Below are positions 42,998 to 51,091 of a DNA stretch of 56,258 nt, one piece after another (the stretch's first letter is position 1; each line of letters starts with the position of its first letter). A program made the translations under genes and the position numbers. The stretch spans positions 1 to 56,258 of the forward strand of contig JBIIDT010000012.1 in NCBI GenBank assembly GCA_044238145.1, read 5' to 3'. The DNA comes from QWPN01 sp044238145 (GTDB lineage Bacteria > Planctomycetota > Planctomycetia > Pirellulales > UBA1268). The notes under the pieces were generated by a model, which made no database searches, was not told where the DNA came from, and worked only from the letters and a program-made list of their open reading frames with translations.

Positions 42998-43124
42998 CTT
43001 TCTCCCCTGCCGCCGCCGGCCGAACCCTTTTCTCACGCGATCCGTACAGGATCCTGACGGTCGCGGTGCAGACTCGAGGCGGGCGCAGGCGGCCCACGAC
43101 GGCACTGCGATCGAGGCAGGGAGG

Positions 43125-43139
43125 CCCGGCGACGCCGGG
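43125..43139 (+). other. Hairpin just before the small acidic protein's start
   Basis: CCCGGC-GAC-GCCGGG (43125-43139) forms a perfect 6-bp stem ending 8 bases before the ATG at 43148 and next to the TGGAG ribosome-binding sequence. It might mask or expose the start, but this is not tested. Confidence 0.3.
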
Positions 43140-43147
43140 ATGGAGCC

Positions 43148-43429
43148 ATGAACCGCGATGACTTGCTCGCGCTGTGCCGCGACTGTGCCGACCATCCGCG
43201 TCGGGCCACCATGGGCCGGGTGACCATCGAGTTCCGGGGTCGGACCGTCGATCCCGTGCCCGAGATCATCCGCAGCTTCCGGCTCGCCGAGATCTCCGAG
43301 AGCGAGAAGAACTCGCTCCTCTCCCTGCTCTGCGACCCGGAGGAGTCGGACTTCTGCGCGGAGACCGCCTGCGTCAGGGATCCCTACGCCGACGAGCGCG
43401 ACGGCGAGTGCGACGACGATCTCGACTGA
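43148..43429 (+). CDS. Small acidic Cys-containing protein, unrecognised
   Basis: A 93-residue protein. It starts DDLLALCRDCADHPRR, with a CxxC pair (C10, C13), continues as a helical middle (VPEIIRSFRLAEISESEKN) and ends in a second Cys cluster (LLCDPEESDFCAETACVRD) and a very acidic tail (ADERDGECDDDLD). The Cys arrangement suggests a small zinc site or redox pair. I do not recognise a family. A GGAG lies 3 bases before the ATG. A nuclease gene follows on the same strand. Confidence 0.6.
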   Translation: MNRDDLLALCRDCADHPRRATMGRVTIEFRGRTVDPVPEIIRSFRLAEISESEKNSLLSLLCDPEESDFCAETACVRDPYADERDGECDDDLD

Positions 43430-43490
43430 CGGCGGCCCCCCGGCGGCCGCGGCTTGACCGCGGTGGTCCCCGGCGGCTGCAATTCCCCGC

Positions 43491-44045
43491 ATGCGACCGC
43501 TCAGGATCCCGCCACCCCCGCGCGGCCTACCCCGCCGCCTCCGCAGCTGGTACGTCGTCACCGCCGCGGTGATCTCGGCTGTGGTCGCGGCCGTGGTCCC
43601 CATGTGCCCCGATCGCGACGCTGCCGGCCGGCCGACATGGCGGGTGGTGACCGTGCACGACGGCGACACGGTCACCTGTGCCGACCCCGAGGGGCGGGAG
43701 CACAAGATCCGGCTCCTCGGCATCGACGCGCCGGAGTACCAGCAGCCATTCGGACAGGCGGCGCGGCAGGCCTTGGCCGGGAAGCTGGCGGCCGGGGGCG
43801 TGCGGGTGGAGGCGACGGCCCGCGACCAGCACGGGCGGCTCCTGGCGACGCTCTTCGTCGGAGACCGCGACGTCAACCGCGAGCTCGTGGCCGACGGGCT
43901 CGCCTGGGTGTTCGGCGGCTTCGCGCCCGACGAGGATCTGCTCGCGGCGGAGGCCGAGGCGCGGCGGCAGCGGCGCGGCCTGTGGTCCGACCCGCACCCC
44001 GTCGCACCGGGTGACTGGCGGGCGACGCACCCCGCCCATCGCTGA
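43491..44045 (+). CDS. Membrane-anchored staphylococcal-type nuclease
   Basis: A 184-residue protein with one N-terminal helix (WYVVTAAVISAVVAAVVPMC, ~residues 20-39) and a SNase/TNase domain after it: VVTVHDGDTVTC, HKIRLLGIDAPEYQQPFGQA, TARDQHGRLLATLFVGDRDV and NRELVADGLAWVFGGF. Asp and Arg positions of the calcium-dependent active site are in place. It would hydrolyse DNA or RNA outside or in the periplasm. No cognate toxin or uptake system is adjacent. Confidence 0.82.
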   Translation: MRPLRIPPPPRGLPRRLRSWYVVTAAVISAVVAAVVPMCPDRDAAGRPTWRVVTVHDGDTVTCADPEGREHKIRLLGIDAPEYQQPFGQAARQALAGKLAAGGVRVEATARDQHGRLLATLFVGDRDVNRELVADGLAWVFGGFAPDEDLLAAEAEARRQRRGLWSDPHPVAPGDWRATHPAHR

Positions 44046-44097
44046 CCCGCCCCGGCGGCGGCGCCCGGCGGCAAACATCCGGCCCGTCGCCGGAGCG

Positions 44098-44103
44098 TAT
44101 ATT
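44098..44103 (+). promoter_or_regulatory. -10 box almost touching the ketosynthase start
   Basis: TATATT (44098-44103) ends 6 bases before the ATG at 44110, so transcription would start at or near the A of the start codon. CATCCG (44076-44081) lies 16 bases upstream. This points to a leaderless transcript. Confidence 0.35.
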
Positions 44104-44109
44104 CAACCC

Positions 44110-45375
44110 ATGTCATCGCCGCAGGAGATCGTGATCACCGGCCTGGGAGTCGTCAGCCCGATCGGGATCGGCTGCGCGCCCTTCTGGGCGGCGCTCGAAT
44201 CCGGCGCCAGCGGCATCCGGCCGGTCGACCTGTTCGACTCCAGCTCGCTGCGGGTCCGGTTCGGCGGCCAGGTGCCGGACTTCGACGCCAAGCTCTACGT
44301 GCGGCCGCGGAAGAGCCTCAAGGTGATGAGCCGCGAGATCCAGATGGGCTTCGCGGCCGCCGACCTGGCGATGGCCGACGCCGGGCTGGCTGCGGGGCAG
44401 ATCGAGCCGGAGCGGTTTGGCGTGGTCTTCGGCAGCGACATGATCTACGCGGACCTCGAGGACCTCGAGCGGGCCTACCGCCGGTCTTCGGCCGACGGCC
44501 GGTTTTCGTTCCCCGCCTGGGCCGAGGCGATCCACGAGGAGCTGCACCCGCTGTGGCTGCTCAAGCACCTGCCGAACATGACCGCCTCGCACGTGGCGAT
44601 CGCCCACGAGGCCCGCGGCCCCAACAACTCGATCGTCCTGGGCGACGTGTCGGGCCTGCTGGCGATCGCCGAGGCGGCGAGCGTCATCCGCCGCGGCTGG
44701 GCCGACGTCATGCTCACCGGCGGCACCGGCTGCCGGCTCCATCCCACGGCCCTCGTGGCCCGCGGCGACGCCCTCCTCTCCCACCGTGCCGACGATTGCC
44801 GCCGCGCGTCGCGGCCCTTCGACCGCGACCGCGACGGACTCGTCAACGGCGAGGGCGCCGGCGTCATCGTGCTCGAGTCGCGGGCCCATGCCGAGAAGCG
44901 CGGGGCCCGGATCCGCGGCCGCCTGCTCGGCGCCGCGGCCCGCTGCGAGCCCGGGGCCCGCCGCACGGGCGTCACCGGCGCATCGCTGCGGACGGCGATC
45001 CGCGCCGCCTGCACCGCCGCGGGCCTCGATCCCGCCGGTGTCGGCCACGTCAACGCCCACGGCGTGAGCACGATCGACATGGACCGGGCCGAGGCGGCGG
45101 CGATCCACGCCGAACTCGGCGCCGTGCCGGTGACCGCCCCGAAGAGCTCCTTCGGCCACCTCGGCGCCGGCGGCGGCGTCGTGGAGCTGGCGGCCAGCGT
45201 GCTGGGGCTCGAGCACGGGCTCGTGCCCCCCACGCTCAACTACGAGACGCCCGACCCCGCCTGCCCTGTGGCGGTCGTGCACGGGGAGCCGCTCACGGGT
45301 CGGCCGGCCACGGCCCTGGCCGTCAACCTCTGCTCCACCGGCCAGGCCGCCGCGGTGGCGATCGCCGCGGGCTGA
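44110..45375 (+). CDS. FabF-like ketosynthase lacking the active-site cysteine
   Basis: A 421-residue KS with FabF family texts: EIVITGLGVVSPIGIGC, GVVFGSD, PFDRDRDGLVNGEGAGVIVLESRAHA, HVNAHGVSTIDMDRAEAAA (H317), VTAPKSSFGHLGAGGGVVEL (H350) and the Gly/Ser-rich NLCSTGQ end. The active-site strand reads RGPNNSIVLGDVSGLLAIAE, so the usual TACATG Cys is Asp179. Condensing activity via a Cys thioester is therefore lost while both His remain, as in chain-length factors and KSQ decarboxylases. A decarboxylating or heterodimer partner role is inferred. No fabD/ACP lies next to it. It converges on the BBP7 gene at 10 bp. Confidence 0.85.
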   Translation: MSSPQEIVITGLGVVSPIGIGCAPFWAALESGASGIRPVDLFDSSSLRVRFGGQVPDFDAKLYVRPRKSLKVMSREIQMGFAAADLAMADAGLAAGQIEPERFGVVFGSDMIYADLEDLERAYRRSSADGRFSFPAWAEAIHEELHPLWLLKHLPNMTASHVAIAHEARGPNNSIVLGDVSGLLAIAEAASVIRRGWADVMLTGGTGCRLHPTALVARGDALLSHRADDCRRASRPFDRDRDGLVNGEGAGVIVLESRAHAEKRGARIRGRLLGAAARCEPGARRTGVTGASLRTAIRAACTAAGLDPAGVGHVNAHGVSTIDMDRAEAAAIHAELGAVPVTAPKSSFGHLGAGGGVVELAASVLGLEHGLVPPTLNYETPDPACPVAVVHGEPLTGRPATALAVNLCSTGQAAAVAIAAG

Positions 45376-45385
45376 CCGGCCCGCG

Positions 45386-46750
45386 TCACCACGAGCCGTA
45401 GAAGCCGAACGAGACGCCGTTGTAGAAGGTCTGGCCGCCGGCATCGAGGGCGTTGACGTCGAGGTTGTCGAGGTTCAATTGCCGCGTGGCCGTCGCCATG
45501 CCGGCCACCCAGAGGAAGTCGTAGCCCACCTGGAGGGCGAAGTTCGGCGTGATGTTCCAGCCGGCCATGAGCGTCAGGTCGCCGATGAAGCCCGGGGCCG
45601 TACGGGTGGCCTCGTCGGTGAAGGCGAGCGTCTGCGGCCCCTGCGGGATGCCGGTGGTGTTGATCCCGGCCGCCTGCTGCGCCGTGCTGGCGAAGGTCAG
45701 GGCCGGTGCGGCCCGGCCGCGAAGCCCCCAGTAGTAGAACTCGTTCTGGCTGATCAGTTCGCCGCCGATGTTCATGCCGAGGAGCCAGTTCTCGGCGTCG
45801 ATGTGGTAGCGGCCGCTGAACTCGCTCTGGGAGACGCCATCCCGGCTCGATGACAGCGTGAAGTGCTCGTTGACCGTCGCCAGCCGCGGGCCCACGATCA
45901 GGGCGGGCAGCCAGCCGCGCTCGGCGTGCCGCGTCCACTTGCCTCCCGGCGACATCACCAGTTGGTCGCGGCCGAGCCGGCGGCGGAGCTTGTAGTCCCA
46001 CTCCCAGCTGTTGAAATCGGAACTGAACCTCGTGGTGTACGTCGTCGCGCCGTTGAAGCCCGGCGCCACCGGCGCCAGCGGCGTCACGAAGAAGCCGTTG
46101 TTGATCGAGTTGCGGCCGTCGTTGTCCTCGTAGGACATGCCGCCGTAGTAGATGAACTCGAAGGCACGGTCCCGGTCGAGGTAGTCGCGGCCCAGCGACC
46201 TGCCGATCGTGACCCGAGCCCCGGGCGACACGTTGAACGGCTGGGCCGCGGTGGTGACGTTCACCACCCGCACGATGCCGAAGGGGTCGACGTAGGGCTG
46301 CTGGGCGACCGTACGGCGGTTGTTGCGGCTGCGGTCGAGCCACAAGGACTCGCCCCCCACGTACCAGCCGCCGTTCCAGAACCAGTCGCCCGAGCTGGCC
46401 TCGAACGGCATCTCCTCGAGGCTGAAGTCGTCGAGCAGCATGCCTTCGGTGACCCGGGACGAGACGTCGAGGATGCCCGGCTCGGCGGCCGTCGTCAGGC
46501 CGTCGGTCACCACCGCGTCCTCGATGACGGTGCCCTCGGGCAGCACCTCCACCTCCGGGAGCACGCTCGTGCCGGGGCCGAGGATGATCTCCTCGCTCTC
46601 GCCGATCACCGACGCGGTGGTCACGGGCATCGCCGGCTCGTCGGCGGCCCGGACGGCCCACGGACAGAGGCAGGCCGCGGCGATCCACGCCGACCACTTC
46701 CATCCGCCGCCGCTCGTGCGAATCGTGAAACTGATCACGGCTCGAGACAT
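45386..46750 (-). CDS. BBP7-family outer-membrane beta-barrel protein
   Basis: A 454-residue protein with a signal peptide (AWIAAACLCPWAVRAADEP). An acidic, Val/Glu-rich segment (~50-110) precedes a barrel-like region with many aromatic-ended strands (FWNGGWYVGGESLWLDRS, WEWDYKLRRRLG, YHIDAENWLLGMNIGG, NFALQVGYDFLWVAG and the final GFYGSW). The terminal aromatic is typical of outer-membrane proteins, and the pattern matches the BBP7 group abundant in planctomycetes. Ligand unknown. ATG 46750 gives the signal peptide shortly downstream. It is the divergent partner of the small membrane gene at 47015. Confidence 0.82.
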   Translation of the reverse strand: MSRAVISFTIRTSGGGWKWSAWIAAACLCPWAVRAADEPAMPVTTASVIGESEEIILGPGTSVLPEVEVLPEGTVIEDAVVTDGLTTAAEPGILDVSSRVTEGMLLDDFSLEEMPFEASSGDWFWNGGWYVGGESLWLDRSRNNRRTVAQQPYVDPFGIVRVVNVTTAAQPFNVSPGARVTIGRSLGRDYLDRDRAFEFIYYGGMSYEDNDGRNSINNGFFVTPLAPVAPGFNGATTYTTRFSSDFNSWEWDYKLRRRLGRDQLVMSPGGKWTRHAERGWLPALIVGPRLATVNEHFTLSSSRDGVSQSEFSGRYHIDAENWLLGMNIGGELISQNEFYYWGLRGRAAPALTFASTAQQAAGINTTGIPQGPQTLAFTDEATRTAPGFIGDLTLMAGWNITPNFALQVGYDFLWVAGMATATRQLNLDNLDVNALDAGGQTFYNGVSFGFYGSW

Positions 46751-47014
46751 CCCTCGGTTCAGGTTCCATGGGGCGGCGCACCGGCCCACCCGCATGTCCA
46801 TCGTCACCCGCACGACCGCTTCCACAGTTATTTTCGGCACGGTCGGATGCGTCCTGCCCAGCTTGCCCGGCCTGCCCGCCCCGTCCGGCCAGCCCGGCGG
46901 CCGCCACCGTCGGCACGCCCCCACCAACCGGCCGAAGCCATCGCCCGCTGAAGACGGACCCCGGGCCGTTTCGATGGACCCCCTGGGCGGAGGTTCCGCC
47001 CCCGGAGCCATGCC

Positions 47015-47287
47015 ATGCATTTCAAGCGCCAGCACATCCTGCTCGTCGGGCTCGTGCTGTTTCTGGTGGGGCTGCAGTTCCGGCTCGTCGAGTCGTTCAC
47101 CCTCAACGAGCGGTCGAGCCGGTTCGTGGCGGCCCAGCTCGGCGACGCAGGCACGCGGCAGGCGGCCGTCTGGCAGGGGATGCCGCTGCGGAAGGTCGTG
47201 GAGCCGCCCCGCTGGATGGGACTGGCGCTGATGTCGGTGGGCGCCGTCCTGACCGCCAAGAGCCTCTCGATGCGCGGCCAGGCCTAG
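47015..47287 (+). CDS. Small two-helix membrane protein
   Basis: A 90-residue protein. One helix lies at residues 8-25 (ILLVGLVLFLVGLQFRLV) and another near the C-terminus (GLALMSVGAVLTAKSL), with a soluble middle (LNERSSRFVAAQLGD). A GGAG lies 9 bases before the ATG. Its stop is 30 bp from the convergent lptB stop. No family recognised. Confidence 0.62.
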   Translation: MHFKRQHILLVGLVLFLVGLQFRLVESFTLNERSSRFVAAQLGDAGTRQAAVWQGMPLRKVVEPPRWMGLALMSVGAVLTAKSLSMRGQA

Positions 47288-47317
47288 CGGCTGTCCGGCT
47301 TCTCTGGAGCCCCGGGG

Positions 47318-48052
47318 TCAGGCCGCCTCCACGCCCGGGCTCTCGCCGAAGTAGTACTTCTTGGCGTCGGGATTGGAGAGCACCTCCTGGGCCGTGCCGT
47401 GGCAGAGCACCTTGCCGGCCCGGATCACGTAGCTGCGGTCGGTGATCGCCAGCGTCTCCCGCTCGCGGTGGTCGGTGATCAGGATCGAGATCCCGTCGTC
47501 CCGCAGGCCCTTGATGATCTTCTGGATCGAGTGGATGGTGACCGGGTCGATGCCGGTGAACGGCTCGTCGAGGAGGATGATCCGCGGCTCGGTCACGAGG
47601 CAGCGGGCGATCTCCAGCCGGCGCTTCTCGCCACCGGAGATGTAATGGGCCCGCGAGCGGCGGATCTTCACGATGTCGAACTGCTCGAGCAGTTCCTCGC
47701 ACCGCCGCCGCCGCTCCTTGGGGGCCATGCCCACGAGCTCCATGATCGCCAGCAGGTTCTGCTCGACGGTCAGCTTGCGGAACACGCTCTGCTCCTGGGC
47801 CAGGTAGCCCATGCCGCCGTCACGGGCCCGCTTGTACATGGGCCAGTCGGTGATCTCCTCGTCGTCGAGGAGCACGCGTCCGGAGTCGGGGATCACCATC
47901 CCGCAGGTCATGCGGAAGCTGGTCGTCTTGCCGGCCCCGTTCGGGCCGAGAAGGCCGACGATCTCGCCCGTCTCGACGTGGAAATCCACCCCGTCGACCA
48001 CCCGGCGGCGGCCGTAGTTCTTGACGAGGCCTTCGACCGAGAGCAGCGGCAT
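47318..48052 (-). CDS. lptB: Lipopolysaccharide export ATPase
   Basis: A 244-residue ATPase. Walker A GPNGAGKTTSFRMTCGMV, Q-loop YLAQEQSVFRKLTVEQNL, signature SGGEKRRLEIARCL, Walker B RIILLDEPFTGIDP and H-loop LITDHRE all match LptB closely. It powers lipid A/LPS transport with LptFG and LptC; those genes are not in the window. Planctomycetes have a true outer membrane, so the role is expected. It lies 44 bp downstream of the signal peptidase gene on the same strand. Confidence 0.9.
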   Translation of the reverse strand: MPLLSVEGLVKNYGRRRVVDGVDFHVETGEIVGLLGPNGAGKTTSFRMTCGMVIPDSGRVLLDDEEITDWPMYKRARDGGMGYLAQEQSVFRKLTVEQNLLAIMELVGMAPKERRRRCEELLEQFDIVKIRRSRAHYISGGEKRRLEIARCLVTEPRIILLDEPFTGIDPVTIHSIQKIIKGLRDDGISILITDHRERETLAITDRSYVIRAGKVLCHGTAQEVLSNPDAKKYYFGESPGVEAA

Positions 48053-48096
48053 CGGATCCTTCCTGGGCGCCGCCGCGGACCGTCCGTGGCCGCGGG

Positions 48097-49944
48097 CTAC
48101 CGCACGAAGTTCATCCTCCCGAAGTTGGGCCAGCAGGGCAATCGCACTTCCCAGCCCCCCAGCTTCACCGGAATGCCCCATTTCGCCGGGATCGCATGGG
48201 GCCAGAAGATGACCAGCGCCCGGCCGACGAGCAGGTTGCGGTCGACGTGATGACCCTCGAGCCACAGCCGGCTGTCCTTGCTGGCCGCCGAGTTGTCGCC
48301 GAGCACGAGGAACTGGTCGGGGCCCAGCGGGAACTCGAGCGTGGGCTCCTCGATGATCTGCCCGTTGCCCGCCACGTCGACGGCGGTGATGTAATAGATG
48401 TCGCGGAGGATCCGCAGGTCGCGGATGGTGACGTCGGCCCCCGCCGCCGTGACGCCGACGGGCGCGAGATCGTTCGGCTCGGCCGCACCCGGCTCGGGGA
48501 CGACGGGCGTCGCGTCCGCCGCGGGCGCCGCCATCGTCGCCGCCCAGGTCGTCGGCCCGTCGGCGGTGATCCGACGGCCGTTCACGAACAGCGCGAGTTC
48601 GTCGTCGACGTTGGCGAACAGCACGTCCCACCCCCCCTTCCCGCGAACCGGGGTGCGGGCCGTGGCCGCGAGGCCGGTGGCGGCCTCGAGCCGGGCGGTG
48701 CCCGTGGCCAGGTCGAGCAGGCACCGGTGCCGCCGTCCATCCTCGACCAGATCGAACTCCACCGTGCCCGTCGCGGCGGCGGTCTCCAGCCGGCATGCGA
48801 CGGCGAGGTCGCCCACGGGGTGCGGCCGGGTGGCGACGGCGTTGTAGGGCTGGAAGTCGTCGATCCTCCGCGGCCGGGCCCGATCGGCGAGCGGCTGCCC
48901 CGCCTCGAGGGCCGCCCAGTCCTCCGCCGTGGGCACGAGGTGCCGGTAGCGGAGCGTCGCCGCGCCGCCGGCGCCACAGGCCGCCGTCCACGAGCGGCCC
49001 TCGTCGGCGGTCGCCCAGCGACAGCCACCCGGCCGCCCGGGGGCCGCCCAGTCGCTCCACGAGAGCGGCCAGCCGGCGGCCACGAGTCGCGGGGCCACGT
49101 GGCGGCTGTCGTGCACGCACTGCAGCATCGCCAGCAGCTTGTCGGCGGGCTTGCGGGCGATCACGGGTGGCTCGTCGCCCCTGCTCGTCCACAGGTCGCC
49201 CCCCGCGATGTGCACCGTCTCGTTCGGCAGGCCGACGAGCCGCTTGATGTAGTTGGTCTTCGCGTCCTCCGGGTAGCGGAACACGACCACGTCCCAGCGG
49301 TTCGGGCCCGTGAAGTCGAACGACAGCTTGTCGACGAGGATCCGGTCGCCGCTGAACGACGGGTAGTCCCACTTGTAGGCGCGGCCTCCCCCCGGGGCGG
49401 CCTCCACGAGTTCCGTGACGTAGCCGCAGTTGGGGCAGCGGGCCCTGGGCACCATCTTCCCGGAGAGCCGGGCCTGGAGTTCGGCGATCGGGCCGCGGTC
49501 GCTCTCCAGGAGCTCGAGCCGGCGGCGGGCCGCCTCGCGATCGCCGGCCGCCGCCGACGCATCGCCGGCCGTGCGGCCGACCACCGACCGCTCCCGCTCG
49601 AGCCGCACGAGTTCCGTCCGCAGGCTCTGCGACTGCTCGTCCTCCTCGGTGCTGCAGCCGACGCGGAAGTCGCGGCCGCAGGCCTCGCAGGCGAGGTCCT
49701 TGTGCCGGCCCATGAGCGTGGGCGCCATCGATCCGGTCGGGATCACGAACGCCTCGGCCTCGAAGGCCCGAAAGAGCAACGCCAGCGTGAACGCCACGAC
49801 CACCGACTCGATCGTCTCGACCCAGCCGGGGAACGGGTTCCAGACGGTGCCCTCGCCGGGCCGCAACGCGGCGGCCGGACGAGCCTCCGCCGTTCGCTCA
49901 GCCTGCCTCGTCCGCTGCCGGTCGCCGCGCGGTTTGCCGCCCAT
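48097..49944 (-). CDS. lepB: Enlarged signal peptidase I
   Basis: A 615-residue protein, about twice normal length. A TM helix (~44-60) precedes the catalytic box with Ser72 (FVIPTGSMAPTLMGRH). The Lys box is NYIKRLVGLPNETV (K234), and the C-terminal box E is VLGDNSAASKDSRLW. Two insertions interrupt the fold. The first (~80-198) carries CEACGRDFRVGC, a coiled-coil-like stretch and CPNCGY, probably a split zinc ribbon. The second (~260-540) contains a jelly-roll-like stretch (VEFDLVEDGRRHRCLLDLAT and LFANVDDELALFVNGRRI) resembling a concanavalin-like domain. It cleaves signal peptides of exported proteins. The insertions may read substrate or envelope state. Confidence 0.87.
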   Translation of the reverse strand: MGGKPRGDRQRTRQAERTAEARPAAALRPGEGTVWNPFPGWVETIESVVVAFTLALLFRAFEAEAFVIPTGSMAPTLMGRHKDLACEACGRDFRVGCSTEEDEQSQSLRTELVRLERERSVVGRTAGDASAAAGDREAARRRLELLESDRGPIAELQARLSGKMVPRARCPNCGYVTELVEAAPGGGRAYKWDYPSFSGDRILVDKLSFDFTGPNRWDVVVFRYPEDAKTNYIKRLVGLPNETVHIAGGDLWTSRGDEPPVIARKPADKLLAMLQCVHDSRHVAPRLVAAGWPLSWSDWAAPGRPGGCRWATADEGRSWTAACGAGGAATLRYRHLVPTAEDWAALEAGQPLADRARPRRIDDFQPYNAVATRPHPVGDLAVACRLETAAATGTVEFDLVEDGRRHRCLLDLATGTARLEAATGLAATARTPVRGKGGWDVLFANVDDELALFVNGRRITADGPTTWAATMAAPAADATPVVPEPGAAEPNDLAPVGVTAAGADVTIRDLRILRDIYYITAVDVAGNGQIIEEPTLEFPLGPDQFLVLGDNSAASKDSRLWLEGHHVDRNLLVGRALVIFWPHAIPAKWGIPVKLGGWEVRLPCWPNFGRMNFVR

Positions 49945-50022
49945 GATTCGGTCTCCTGTCGAACGGCTGGCGACCGGGGCACCGGGCCGCTCGTCGATCG
50001 AGCCGGCATTGTAGCGGCACCG

Positions 50023-50586
50023 TCACCTGGCCAGGCAGGCCCGCACCTCGACCTCGACGTCCTCGTAGGTGAAGGCCCGGCCGAGCCGCCGCTTCGCGTC
50101 GTCGTCGTCGAACCGGCGGGCGAGCGACCCGTCGGCCCGCCACACGAAGACGGCCGGCACGCTGTCGAGTTCGAGTTTCCGGTACATCGCATCGGCCTCC
50201 TCGCGGCAGAGCAGGTTCTCCACGTTGCCGGCACCCACCGACCGGAGAAACTCGTGCACCGGTCCAGCCGCGGCCTCCACGCTCCCCAGGCCCTCGAAGT
50301 CGAACGACAGCGACAGGCAGGCGACGGTGTCGGGGTGGGCGGCGGCGAGCCGCACGAGCCCGGGAAACTCGCGGACGCATGGCGGGCAGGAAGTGCTCCA
50401 GCAGTCGAGCACCACGACCTTCCCGCGGTGGGACTCGACGCGGGCCAGGAGTTCCGCATGATCCACGAACTCCAGCCGCACCTCCGGCGGTGCGGGCGGG
50501 GCGGTGCCGCAGCCGGCCGCCGCGGCCAGCAGGGCCAGCGGGAGGATTCCCGCACGGGCGACGATCCCGGAGAATGCCGACACCAT
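50023..50586 (-). CDS. TlpA-like thioredoxin-fold lipoprotein
   Basis: A 187-residue protein with a lipobox ending LAAAAGC (Cys 26). The thioredoxin fold follows, with DCWSTSCPPCVREFPGLVRL carrying the redox CxxC (C67-C70), VPAVFVWRADGSLARRF (cis-Pro strand) and a short acidic helix. It probably acts as a periplasmic thiol-disulfide reductant, for example in cytochrome c maturation. ATG 50586 is chosen because the lipoprotein signal begins within 10 residues. That start shares the sequence CATG with the plus-strand SpoU methyltransferase start at 50585, so the two coding regions overlap by two bases. Confidence 0.82.
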   Translation of the reverse strand: MVSAFSGIVARAGILPLALLAAAAGCGTAPPAPPEVRLEFVDHAELLARVESHRGKVVVLDCWSTSCPPCVREFPGLVRLAAAHPDTVACLSLSFDFEGLGSVEAAAGPVHEFLRSVGAGNVENLLCREEADAMYRKLELDSVPAVFVWRADGSLARRFDDDDAKRRLGRAFTYEDVEVEVRACLAR

Positions 50587-51091
50587 GCAGCGCTTCGCCC
50601 ACATCCGCCACAAGCCTCCCGAGGTTCTCGTCGGCCCACGGGATCTCGTCGTCGCCTGCGCGGCGATGCGGAGCCACGTGAACCTGTCGCACATCGTACG
50701 CACCTGCGGCTGCTTCGGCATCCGCCGCGTGATCGCCTGCGGTGCCGCCGGCCTGCACGGGCGGATCGCCCGCGACGGGGCCGAATCCGTGGCCTTCGAG
50801 GTGCACCGCAGCCTGCCGCCGGTGCTCGACCGGCTCCGCGGCGAGGGCTACGAGATCGTCGGCCTCGAGCAGGCCACGAACTCCGAGCGGCTGTTCGAGT
50901 TTCGCTTCGTGCCGCGGACGGTGCTCGTGATCGGCAACGAGCGGACGGGGCTCGAGCACGAGGAACTCGCCCGGGTCGACCGCGTCGCCGAGATCCCCAT
51001 GGCCGGCATGCCTCACAGCCTCAACGCCGCCACGAGCGCCGCGATCGCGGTCTACGAGTACGCGCGGCAGTTCCCGGCGGGCACCGCATGA
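50585..51091 (+). CDS. SpoU/TrmH-family RNA 2'-O-methyltransferase
   Basis: A 168-residue SPOUT enzyme. Motif 1 NLSHIVRTCGCFGIRRV, motif 2 VLVIGNERTGL and motif 3 MPHSLNAATSAAIAVYEYAR are complete, giving the trefoil knot and SAM site. It methylates ribose 2'-OH in tRNA or rRNA; the exact target (TrmL-, TrmH- or RlmB-like) is not decided. The first Met that fits the fold is 50585, sharing CATG with the opposite gene; an upstream in-frame start at 50504 is possible. Its stop overlaps the RNase H-like start (ATGA). Confidence 0.85.
   Translation: MQRFAHIRHKPPEVLVGPRDLVVACAAMRSHVNLSHIVRTCGCFGIRRVIACGAAGLHGRIARDGAESVAFEVHRSLPPVLDRLRGEGYEIVGLEQATNSERLFEFRFVPRTVLVIGNERTGLEHEELARVDRVAEIPMAGMPHSLNAATSAAIAVYEYARQFPAGTA

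Noticed and set aside
42924..43147. tRNA-Val as an integration site for a mobile island
   Set aside because: No integrase, no direct repeat of the tRNA 3' end and no change in gene type follow it.
48196..51087. Long plus-strand open frame leading into the RNase HII-like gene
   Set aside because: It is antisense to signal peptidase and the TlpA-like gene; the RNase H motif begins at ATG 51088 with an ATGA junction.
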